Part shown: positions 1 to 5,948 of the stretch, in pieces
Position numbering within the stretch: the first letter of the stretch is position 1
How the letters are laid out: each line of letters starts with the position of its first letter
Source of the DNA: Actinomycetota bacterium
Lineage (GTDB): Bacteria; Actinomycetota; Humimicrobiia; Humimicrobiales; Humimicrobiaceae
DNA length: 7,613 nt
Reading direction: 5' to 3'
NCBI GenBank assembly: GCA_003155275.1
Contig: PMCC01000119.1
Coordinates: 1-7,613 of the forward strand
Notes under the pieces: model-generated
The model's input: only the letters and a program-made list of their open reading frames with translations
Told to the model about the DNA's origin: nothing
The model's database searches: none
Position numbers and translations under genes: made by a program

Positions 1-137
1 TCGCTCATCGGGATGCCCAGCGCCTTGGCCACGCCTTTGCCGTAAGCAGGATCGGCTTTCATACAGTTGCCGATGTGCCTTAATTTTACCTCTTCAGGAG
101 CCTCTCCGATTGCTCGAGCTGTATTTTCAAATAACAT
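1..137 (-). pseudogene. Catalase C-terminal remnant (cut off from its N-terminal part)
   Basis: Read on the minus strand, this frame gives [15 protein letters not shown], then VKLRHIGNC, then [16 protein letters not shown]. From memory this is the C-terminal helical tail (catalase-related domain) of clade-3 haem catalases, which break down hydrogen peroxide. A normal catalase has roughly 480-550 residues. Here the match begins exactly at an ATG (135-137). The in-frame residues before it ([12 protein letters not shown]) do not look like catalase, and a stop lies at 216-218. The haem-binding and active-site part is therefore absent on this side. I saw no catalase-like sequence in the other minus frames just upstream, and no Shine-Dalgarno before the ATG. 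The last few residues would lie beyond the left edge. The fragment looks richer in G and C than the AT-rich DNA beside it. It is most likely a decayed gene end or a recombination or assembly junction. An expressed 50-residue peptide is possible but unlikely. Confidence 0.72.
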
Positions 138-258
138 AAAATCATCTATATTTACTGCAAAATCAAAAATCCTGCTGCATGCTTCACATTTAAAATATGA
201 ATGCAAAATTTTATTTTATCAACTTCTTCTGCATCTTAGGAGTTCCCCAAATTTGCAC

Positions 259-287
259 TATACAAATGTGTAATGGCAATATATAAT
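259..287 (+). promoter_or_regulatory. Sigma-70-type promoter of the polymerase operon
   Basis: A perfect -10 hexamer TATAAT lies at 282-287. Seventeen bases upstream is TATACA (259-264), a four-of-six match to TTGACA. Transcription would start near 294-295, leaving a leader of about 110 nt before the polymerase gene. The SOS box begins only a few bases downstream of that start, the usual arrangement for LexA repression. The surrounding AT-rich DNA can produce chance TATAAT strings, so the promoter rests mainly on its position relative to the LexA box. Confidence 0.55.
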
Positions 288-297
288 ATATTAAAAG

Positions 298-311
298 CGA
301 ACATATGTTTG
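298..311. promoter_or_regulatory. LexA (SOS) box upstream of the polymerase genes
   Basis: CGAACATATGTTTG fits the Gram-positive LexA/DinR consensus CGAAC-RNRY-GTTYG at every position. The dyad extends to 24 bp (293-316) with a single mismatched pair, centred between 304 and 305. It lies just downstream of the predicted transcription start, so bound LexA would block the promoter until RecA filaments trigger LexA cleavage after DNA damage. Both downstream genes are error-prone polymerase types classically placed in SOS regulons, which supports the assignment. The element could be misread as a terminator because T313-318 follows, but it has no loop and no gene upstream on the plus strand to terminate. 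Confidence 0.8.
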
Positions 312-356
312 CTTTTTTCAAAGTATGGCAGATTTTTTTAAATTTTTCCTTCCCTG

Positions 357-380
357 TTGCTGCTGGAAAAACAGCCGCAG
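357..380 (+). promoter_or_regulatory. Leader hairpin upstream of the polymerase start
   Basis: TTGCTGCTG (357-365) can pair with CAGCCGCAG (372-380) around the loop GAAAAA. The stem has nine positions with one T-C mismatch and a terminal G-U pair. It lies in the leader about 27 nt before the ATG and is preceded by a pyrimidine-rich stretch (333-355). No T-run follows, so it is not an intrinsic terminator, and the probable Shine-Dalgarno (AGGA, 396-399) is not in the stem. A role in mRNA stability or translation is possible but unproven. Confidence 0.3.
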
Positions 381-406
381 GAGACCCGATATGATAGGAT
401 TTTAAA

Positions 407-3400
407 ATGTTTACACATCTTCACGTCCATAGCCAGTATAGCCTGTTGGAGTCATCAGTAAAAATAAAAGAACTTGTAGAGGCTTGTGCAGAACTTGGCA
501 TGAAAACACTTGCCCTTACAGACAAGTATGTGATGAGCGGAGCTGTGGAATTTTACAAGCAGGCAAAGGCAGCCGGCATAAAACCGATAACCGGCTGTGA
601 GATATGCCTTTCCAGAAAAATATTCAAAAATACCGGATACTCTTTATCTCATCTTACCCTTCTTGTAAAAAACCAAAAGGGTTATGAGAACCTTTGCAGA
701 CTGGTCAGCTGCTCCCACCTCCGCTTGCAGCCATGCGTAAAAGACGGCCTAACGGCAAATATACCGATTGGTGTCCATCCTGCAAATATGCCGCCATTTT
801 GTATCCCGATAACTGGTGCCCCGCAAGCTGATCCTGTGCCAGCTTCCATTCCGTTAATTGAAATAAAAGAGCTTGAAAAATTTTCCGAAGGCATTGTCTG
901 CCTCAGCGGCTGCAGCAGCGGTGAGCTTTCCCGCCTCCTGCGGGCAGGAAATAAAGACGAAGCGCAGGACTTTTCCAGGAGGCTCCTTGAAGTATTTGAA
1001 GATGATTTCTATATAGAAATCCAGAGATACAGGACGGCCGCATATAATTCAAACTCCGGCAGAAACACCTGCTCAGAATTGCTTCTGGCGCTTGCTGAAA
1101 AAATGAAAATACCTGTTGCGGCAACAAATAATGTGCACTATCTTAAAAAGGATGACTATAAAATCTACAGGTGCCTTTCAAAAATAAAGTTGATGGGAAC
1201 AAAAACCGATCCTTCATTGAATATACTTGAAAATGATGAGCACTATCTTAAGTCTTACAGGGAAATGGCAAGACTGTTTAATGATATTCCGTCAGCCATA
1301 ACAAATACCGGCAAGATAGCACAGAAATGTGACTTTGAGTTTGCCGTGGGCAGGACAGTGCTGCCGCATTTTGCAACCCCATCAGGTGAAAGCCAGATCA
1401 GGTATCTTGAGCAGCTTTGCTTAAAGGGCCTGGAATCCAGATTTGGAGAAAACCCGGACAAAAAAACCACGGAAAGGCTTGCCATGGAGCTTTCAGTCAT
1501 AGCAAAAACAGGATTTGCCGGATATTTTCTTGTTGCAGCTGATATAGCAAGATTTGCGTGTGAAAACAAAATCCCCATATGCGGCAAGGGCTCTGCCGCA
1601 GGCAGCCTGGTATCATATATATTGAGGATATCAAACGTGGATCCCATCGAAAACAACCTTTATTTTGAAAGATTCTTAAATGAGGAGAGAAAAGACCCGC
1701 CTGACATAGACATGGATATATCAAGCAGGGAAAGGGAAAAAATTTCCGCCTACCTTCTCTTAAAGTATGGGAAAAACAGTATTGCAAGAGTCTCAAGCTT
1801 TTCCACAACCAAACCAAGGGCTGCAATAAGGGAGGCGGGACGCATCTTAAACATATCAAAAGATGAAATAGATTATCTTTTAAAAGCGGCCCCGGATTAC
1901 AACAGGTTCTTTACAAGCGAAAAAATGAAGCAGAGCTTTAAGTCATCAAACCTTCCGATTCTTGACAATCCAAATTATGTAAAAGTGCTTTCAATTGCTG
2001 GGCGGATAGGCGGATATGTAAGGCATACTTCCGTTCATCCGTCAGCATTCATAGTCTCAAATTCCGACCTTTCAAAAAAAATCCCGCTTACACTCTCGGA
2101 GACAGGCGAGATAATGAGCCAGTATGACATGAACAGCATAGACGACCTGGGGATTTTAAAAATGGACCTTATAAGCTCCTTAAGCCTTGGCCTTATAGCT
2201 GATACGGTCCGGATAATAAAAGAGACCAGGGGTATTCATATCAATATGTCTGACTCGGCATATGACGACAGAAAAGTATATGAGCTCATGCAAAACGGGC
2301 TCACCCTGGGCATATTCCAGCTTGAAAGCTTCGGGATAAGGACGCTTTCAAGAAAAGTCAGGCCGGAATGCCTGAATGATATTACCCTTCTTGCCTCACT
2401 CTACAGGCCCGGGCCACAGCAGTCAGGAATGGTGGGCAATTTTATTGAAAGAAAATTCGGAAGAGAAAAAGTCTCCTACATCCACGAAGACCTGGCTCCC
2501 CTGCTGAAAGAAACATATGGGGTAATACTATACCAGGAACAGGCCATGCAGGTGGCAATAAAGATTGCAGGTTATTCATTAAGCGAAGCCGATACTCTGA
2601 GAAAAGCTGCATTTAACCTGTCAAATGAACAAATGGCTTCCCGGCGGGCAAGATTTATAAAAGGTGCAGCCCTTAAAGGTTATGATTTGGCAGTCGCAAA
2701 TGAGGCATTCAGCCTTATTTCCAAGTTTGCAAGTTATGGCTTTGTGAAAGCGCACGCCGCCGCATATGCAGAGCTTTCATACAAGACATGCTATCTTAAG
2801 GCGCACTTCCCTGCGGAATTTATATCAACAATACTTACAAACAATTCAGGGTATTACAGCAAAATGCAGTATATTGAAGAGGCAAGAAGGCTAGGCATAA
2901 AAATAAAGCTTCCCGACATAAATGAAAGCGGGACGGATTTCGAGTCTTGTGACTGCGGGAACTCCATAAGAGTTCCGCTTATATCAGTCAGGGACTTGGG
3001 GTGCGCCGGAGCAAACTCCATAATAAACCAGAGGGAAAGAAACGGCCGATTTGCAGACTTTGGAGACTTTTATGCAAGAGCCATACAAAACTGCGGAATA
3101 AGTAAAAATGCAGTGGAGAACCTTATAAGGGTAGGGGCATTTGACGGCTTCGGCATTTCAAGAAAACTGCTGCTGCAGGATTTTTACCGTCTGCGAAGCC
3201 TTAAAAAACCCGGCCCGCCTTATAAAAATAAAAAAATCAGTGGTAATAAACGGCCGGGGATGGAGGCAATGCTTGATGTTGCTGTTTTCAGCGCGCAAGA
3301 CAACCACAAGGGCATTTTTGCAGATTCAGCAGCTTATTGTTTTGGCAGTGCAAACGGGACAAACCGCTCATGCAGCACGGCCGGCCTGGGTACTAATTAT

Positions 3401-4042
3401 AACTCCCGCAACCCTTTCGGCAGTTCCCCTGCCTCAGGCAATGAACTATTATCCACGAATGAAGATTTAGGCCCAGTCTGCCCTGCCAAAGAACCCGGGC
3501 GCTCTTATAAAGACTCAGGCCTTGAAGGCTTTAGCCTGGAAGAAAAGCTTGAAATAGAAGCAGAAATACTTGGATTTTATGTCAGCGCGCATCCACTGCA
3601 GTGCTTCAGGCAAAAGCTAAAGCCAAAGCTCAAAGAATATGCCGCCCCTTTTATTACAAGAAGCAGGGATTTTTACAGGCAGTATATCTGCAGCGGCGGG
3701 CCTTCATATCCTGGAGATATATTCGCTGCGGGCATAGTGATATCAAAAAGGATGGAAAAAACCAGGGACTCAAAAACCATGATGTTTTGCACAATGGAAG
3801 ACGAAGATGGCATGTATGAGGCTGTATTTTTTTCTGAAGCGTACAGGAAAAATGCAAAGATAATTGCAAGCCACCCGTTTATAATAATAAAAGGAAGATT
3901 GCATTTTAAGGATAATAATGTTTCAGTGATTGCAAAAGATGCAGTAAATATAGCGTCTCTTAAGAAACTGGAGGATTTGAGAAAAGTGGAAAATTTAAAG
4001 GCCGGGTTTTTTTCTGAAACAGAAAGCCCATGGGCAGTCTGA
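407..4042 (+). CDS. dnaE2: Error-prone DNA polymerase III alpha subunit, DnaE2/ImuC-like
   Basis: This is a 1211-residue C-family DNA polymerase that would copy past damaged bases in the cytoplasm. Domains in order are PHP (about 1-280, starting HLHVHS at 4-9), palm, fingers with the LYRPGP motif (665-670), helix-hairpin-helix (about 880-917) and OB fold (about 1103-1181). The catalytic aspartates are present: D433 and D435 in PPDIDMDI, and D587 in LKMD. DnaE2/ImuC-like traits, from memory of the family, are ATNNVHY (239-245), NNSGYYSKMQYIEEARRLGI (812-831) and termination about 30 residues after the OB fold, without the tau-binding domain of replicative DnaE. PHP metal ligands are altered: K40 replaces the His of TDH, and N242 replaces the Asp of NDVHY. 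Oddities are a Pro-rich insertion (about 105-150) and a low-complexity linker (about 918-1042) with no obvious beta-clamp motif. Start: AGGA at 396-399, seven bases before the ATG. The gene follows an SOS box and precedes dinB. A divergent accessory DnaE1 is the alternative. Confidence 0.93.
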   Translation: MFTHLHVHSQYSLLESSVKIKELVEACAELGMKTLALTDKYVMSGAVEFYKQAKAAGIKPITGCEICLSRKIFKNTGYSLSHLTLLVKNQKGYENLCRLVSCSHLRLQPCVKDGLTANIPIGVHPANMPPFCIPITGAPQADPVPASIPLIEIKELEKFSEGIVCLSGCSSGELSRLLRAGNKDEAQDFSRRLLEVFEDDFYIEIQRYRTAAYNSNSGRNTCSELLLALAEKMKIPVAATNNVHYLKKDDYKIYRCLSKIKLMGTKTDPSLNILENDEHYLKSYREMARLFNDIPSAITNTGKIAQKCDFEFAVGRTVLPHFATPSGESQIRYLEQLCLKGLESRFGENPDKKTTERLAMELSVIAKTGFAGYFLVAADIARFACENKIPICGKGSAAGSLVSYILRISNVDPIENNLYFERFLNEERKDPPDIDMDISSREREKISAYLLLKYGKNSIARVSSFSTTKPRAAIREAGRILNISKDEIDYLLKAAPDYNRFFTSEKMKQSFKSSNLPILDNPNYVKVLSIAGRIGGYVRHTSVHPSAFIVSNSDLSKKIPLTLSETGEIMSQYDMNSIDDLGILKMDLISSLSLGLIADTVRIIKETRGIHINMSDSAYDDRKVYELMQNGLTLGIFQLESFGIRTLSRKVRPECLNDITLLASLYRPGPQQSGMVGNFIERKFGREKVSYIHEDLAPLLKETYGVILYQEQAMQVAIKIAGYSLSEADTLRKAAFNLSNEQMASRRARFIKGAALKGYDLAVANEAFSLISKFASYGFVKAHAAAYAELSYKTCYLKAHFPAEFISTILTNNSGYYSKMQYIEEARRLGIKIKLPDINESGTDFESCDCGNSIRVPLISVRDLGCAGANSIINQRERNGRFADFGDFYARAIQNCGISKNAVENLIRVGAFDGFGISRKLLLQDFYRLRSLKKPGPPYKNKKISGNKRPGMEAMLDVAVFSAQDNHKGIFADSAAYCFGSANGTNRSCSTAGLGTNYNSRNPFGSSPASGNELLSTNEDLGPVCPAKEPGRSYKDSGLEGFSLEEKLEIEAEILGFYVSAHPLQCFRQKLKPKLKEYAAPFITRSRDFYRQYICSGGPSYPGDIFAAGIVISKRMEKTRDSKTMMFCTMEDEDGMYEAVFFSEAYRKNAKIIASHPFIIIKGRLHFKDNNVSVIAKDAVNIASLKKLEDLRKVENLKAGFFSETESPWAV

Positions 4043-4050
4043 ATTCTTTA

Positions 4051-4149
4051 ATGAAACTTAAAACCATAATACCGGTATACTATAGAAAATACAGAAGCAT
4101 CGGAATAAAATTAAAGGCCATAATACTAAGCATGAAACGGAAACCTTAA
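4051..4149 (+). CDS. Possible 32-residue basic peptide between the two polymerase genes
   Basis: An ATG eight bases after the polymerase stop opens a 32-codon frame that begins MKLKTIIPVYYRKYR and ends SMKRKP, stopping 27 bases before dinB. The peptide is rich in Lys, Arg, Ile and Tyr and has no acidic residue. It uses ATA and AGA codons like its neighbours. There is no Shine-Dalgarno, so translation would rely on coupling to termination of the upstream gene. In AT-rich DNA a frame of this length can occur by chance, and I recognise no family. It is recorded because it fills most of an otherwise unexplained 134-nt gap inside an operon. Confidence 0.2.
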   Translation: MKLKTIIPVYYRKYRSIGIKLKAIILSMKRKP

Positions 4150-4153
4150 AACA

Positions 4154-4172
4154 GCTATATAAAATAGCAGGA
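4154..4172 (+). promoter_or_regulatory. dinB ribosome site with adjoining small hairpin
   Basis: GCTAT (4154-4158) and ATAGC (4164-4168) form a five-pair stem around the loop ATAAA. The Shine-Dalgarno AGGA (4169-4172) follows directly, only four bases before the dinB ATG. The tight spacing and the hairpin touching the ribosome site could lower dinB translation relative to the polymerase upstream. The stem is weak, so an effect is uncertain, but the AGGA does support the chosen start. Confidence 0.35.
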
Positions 4173-4176
4173 TAAA

Positions 4177-5370
4177 ATGAATGAGCCAAAAATTGAAGAT
4201 AAAATAACCGGCAGAAGGATAATACATGTGGATATGGATGCTTTCTTTGCACAGGTCGAGCAAAGGGACCACCCCGAATACAAAAACAAGCCGCTTATCG
4301 TAGGCGGCCCATTAAACCGCGGGGTTATATCCACAGCATCCTATGAGGCAAGAAAGTACGGGCTTCACTCAGGAATGCCGCTGGTCACCGCAAAAAGGCT
4401 ATGCCCCGACGGCATATATGTTTCCGTTGATATGGAAAAATACCTCAGGGAGTCTTATAAGATAAGGGAGATCTTTTTTCAATTTACACCGCTTGTGGAA
4501 GTTGTGGGCTGTGACGAAGGTTTTCTTGATGTAACAGGTTGTCAAAGGCTTTTCGGAAGCGCCCTTGAGATTGCAAGAAAGATAAAAGGTAAGATATATG
4601 AACAGACCAACCTTACATCCTCAGCCGGAATAGGCCCGAACAAGTTTCTTGCAAAACTTGCATCAGGACTTAACAAACCAAACGGCCTTACTGTGCTTGA
4701 AGATACTCCCGAAATGAAAGAAAAGATAATGCAGCTTCCGGTATCCTTCATATGGGGAGTCGGCAGGGTGACAGACAAGGCTCTTTTATCTTACGGCATA
4801 AAAACCATAGGAGACCTTTTTAATATACCTATTGAGACATTAAAAGCCAGGTTTGGCGAGGCAATGGGACAGTTTATGCATGATATGGCAAACGGTTTAG
4901 ACAGCCGTGAGGTAACAGCATGCGGTGAACCAAAATCAATGGGAAGAGAGATTACATTTACCAAAGATATCGACGACATGCAGACATTAAAAGCTGCACT
5001 TCTTTTCCTGTCCCAGAAAATAGCAGCCAGCCTTTACTCAAAAGGATACAGAGGTAAAACGGTTACAATCAAGGTCCGGTATTCTGATTTTAAGACAATC
5101 ACCAAAAGAGTGACTTTTGACAATTACACCTGCGCAATATTTGACATATATAAATCTTCGTTAAAGCTTTTAAAAGAGCTTGACCTTATAAGGAAAAAAG
5201 TAAGGCTTGTAGGCGTTTCTGTAAGCAGCCTTAAACAAAGCCTGGCTTTTGACAATATGCTTTTCAAGGAGGAGGAACAGAAGGGAGAAAAGCTCACAGC
5301 AGCCATTGACAAGATCTCGGAAAAGTTTGGCGACAACAAACTTATAATCGCCGCTATCAGGGATTTTTAA
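4177..5370 (+). CDS. dinB: DNA polymerase IV (Y-family translesion polymerase)
   Basis: This is a 397-residue Y-family polymerase of the DinB type, which extends DNA across lesions with low fidelity. The catalytic acids are intact: D19 in IIHVDMDAFFA (15-25) and D113-E114 in GCDEGFLDVT (111-120). F24 matches the steric-gate residue that excludes ribonucleotides. The palm and fingers continue through STASYEARKYGLHSGMP (52-68) and SSAGIGPNKFLAKLASGLNK (148-167). The helix-hairpin-helix thumb is FIWGVGRVTDKALLSYGI (191-208), and the little finger starts near KSMGREITF (253-261). The length is normal except for about 11 extra N-terminal residues before the usual start. The C-terminal tail aligns with the place where related enzymes have a QLSLF clamp motif, but reads QSLAFDNMLF (354-363), a degenerate version. 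The gene follows dnaE2 on the same strand and probably shares its LexA-controlled promoter. Unlike ImuB, the usual dnaE2 partner, it should be catalytically active. Confidence 0.96.
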   Translation: MNEPKIEDKITGRRIIHVDMDAFFAQVEQRDHPEYKNKPLIVGGPLNRGVISTASYEARKYGLHSGMPLVTAKRLCPDGIYVSVDMEKYLRESYKIREIFFQFTPLVEVVGCDEGFLDVTGCQRLFGSALEIARKIKGKIYEQTNLTSSAGIGPNKFLAKLASGLNKPNGLTVLEDTPEMKEKIMQLPVSFIWGVGRVTDKALLSYGIKTIGDLFNIPIETLKARFGEAMGQFMHDMANGLDSREVTACGEPKSMGREITFTKDIDDMQTLKAALLFLSQKIAASLYSKGYRGKTVTIKVRYSDFKTITKRVTFDNYTCAIFDIYKSSLKLLKELDLIRKKVRLVGVSVSSLKQSLAFDNMLFKEEEQKGEKLTAAIDKISEKFGDNKLIIAAIRDF

Positions 5371-5489
5371 GTTTCAATATATCCCAGAAAGACAGTCATA
5401 CCTTCTCCAGTTATTGTTATGCAGAACCTTAATATTATTGGCGAAAAGTAGTAATTATTTTAATATAAATACCATAGAAAAAAACATGG

Positions 5490-5498
5490 TGTTATAAT
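5490..5498 (+). promoter_or_regulatory. Extended -10 promoter for the SHOCT protein gene
   Basis: TGTTATAAT is a full extended -10 element (TG-N-TATAAT), with the hexamer at 5493-5498. No good -35 hexamer lies 16-18 bases upstream, which extended -10 promoters tolerate. Transcription would begin near 5505, about 33 nt before the ATG. This suggests the small membrane protein is transcribed separately from the polymerase operon. No LexA-like site lies nearby. Confidence 0.5.
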
Positions 5499-5537
5499 GT
5501 AAAATAAAATTATTAATACAAACGAAAGGATACGATT

Positions 5538-5789
5538 ATGTTTTGGCCCTTGCATTGGATTGGTGGAATTTTTTCTATATTAATATCAGTACTCATAATA
5601 GCCATAATAGTAAGAATAATAATGAGGATTGCAACTGGGGGAGGACATCATCATCATCATCATCACTGGCATGACTATTATCATGATGAAAGTAAAAATA
5701 GTGCCCTCAATATTTTACAGGAAAGATATGCCAAAGGTGAAATAACAAAAGAACAATATGAAGGAATGAAAAAAGACCTGGGATATTAA
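5538..5789 (+). CDS. Small membrane protein with poly-His run and SHOCT domain
   Basis: This 83-residue protein has one predicted membrane helix (about 8-29, with GIFSILISVLIIAIIVRI), a glycine hinge (GGG, 34-36), seven consecutive His (37-43) followed by WHDYYHD, then a C-terminal SHOCT motif (about 56-82) reading ALNILQERYAKGEITKEQYE. SHOCT (short C-terminal) motifs are found at the ends of many small bacterial membrane proteins, and their role is poorly defined, probably oligomerisation or partner binding. The His cluster next to the membrane could bind divalent metal ions, which is inference. The start is supported by AAAGGA (5525-5530) seven bases before the ATG and by the promoter above. 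It probably does not belong to the polymerase operon. Confidence 0.85.
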   Translation: MFWPLHWIGGIFSILISVLIIAIIVRIIMRIATGGGHHHHHHHWHDYYHDESKNSALNILQERYAKGEITKEQYEGMKKDLGY

Positions 5790-5849
5790 TTTAGTAAAAA
5801 ATTAAGAAAGAAATTATTAACATATTTTTAAAATTGGGATTCACAGTGT

Positions 5850-5887
5850 CAGCAGATCTTTGTCTTGCTGCAGCGTTTTTATTTTTT
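5850..5887 (+). terminator. Possible weak intrinsic terminator after the SHOCT gene
   Basis: CAGCA (5850-5854) and TGCTG (5866-5870) form a five-pair stem, extendable by one G-U pair. Five bases later come runs of T at 5876-5880 and 5882-5887. The stem is short and separated from the T-run, so termination would be inefficient. The same DNA could instead supply a promoter for the next gene: TTGCTG at 5865-5870 and TATAAA at 5889-5894, with 18 bases between. Confidence 0.28.
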
Positions 5888-5931
5888 GTATAAATCGTAA
5901 AAAAAACCTTCAATGTAATGATATTGATATT

Positions 5932-5945
5932 AGAACAGGGGTTCT
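5932..5945. promoter_or_regulatory. LexA-like dyad overlapping the lipoprotein gene's ribosome site
   Basis: AGAACAGGGGTTCT is a perfect inverted repeat with AGGG at the centre. It contains GAAC-N4-GTTC, the core of Gram-positive SOS boxes, though the fourth central base is G rather than a pyrimidine and the flanks lack the outer C and G. In RNA it would be a five-pair hairpin with most of the Shine-Dalgarno (AGGGG, 5937-5941) in the loop. It could therefore act as an operator, as a translational hairpin, or be chance. Confidence 0.3.
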
Positions 5946-5948
5946 GTA

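Noticed and set aside
67..273. 68-codon plus-strand frame at the left end
   Set aside because: Its first third is antisense to the catalase tail and the rest is AT-rich sequence with no ribosome site or recognisable protein pattern.
293..318. Intrinsic terminator reading of the 24-bp dyad followed by T residues
   Set aside because: The dyad has no loop, no plus-strand gene lies upstream to terminate, and the core matches a LexA box.
1255..1859. Two long minus-strand frames (1255-1656 and 1497-1859) inside the polymerase gene
   Set aside because: Both lie opposite the conserved palm region of the polymerase; their translations are rich in Cys, Phe and Leu without domain pattern and are typical antisense shadows.
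3141..3470. 109-codon frame inside the polymerase gene, in another plus frame
   Set aside because: It overlaps the low-complexity linker. I considered a frameshift, but the main frame stays open and resumes with the conserved SLEEKLEIEAEILGFYVS, and the alternative frame shows no polymerase motif.
4076..4081. TATACT as a -10 element for a separate dinB promoter
   Set aside because: No -35-like hexamer at 16-18 bases and no extended -10; read-through from the upstream promoter is the simpler explanation.
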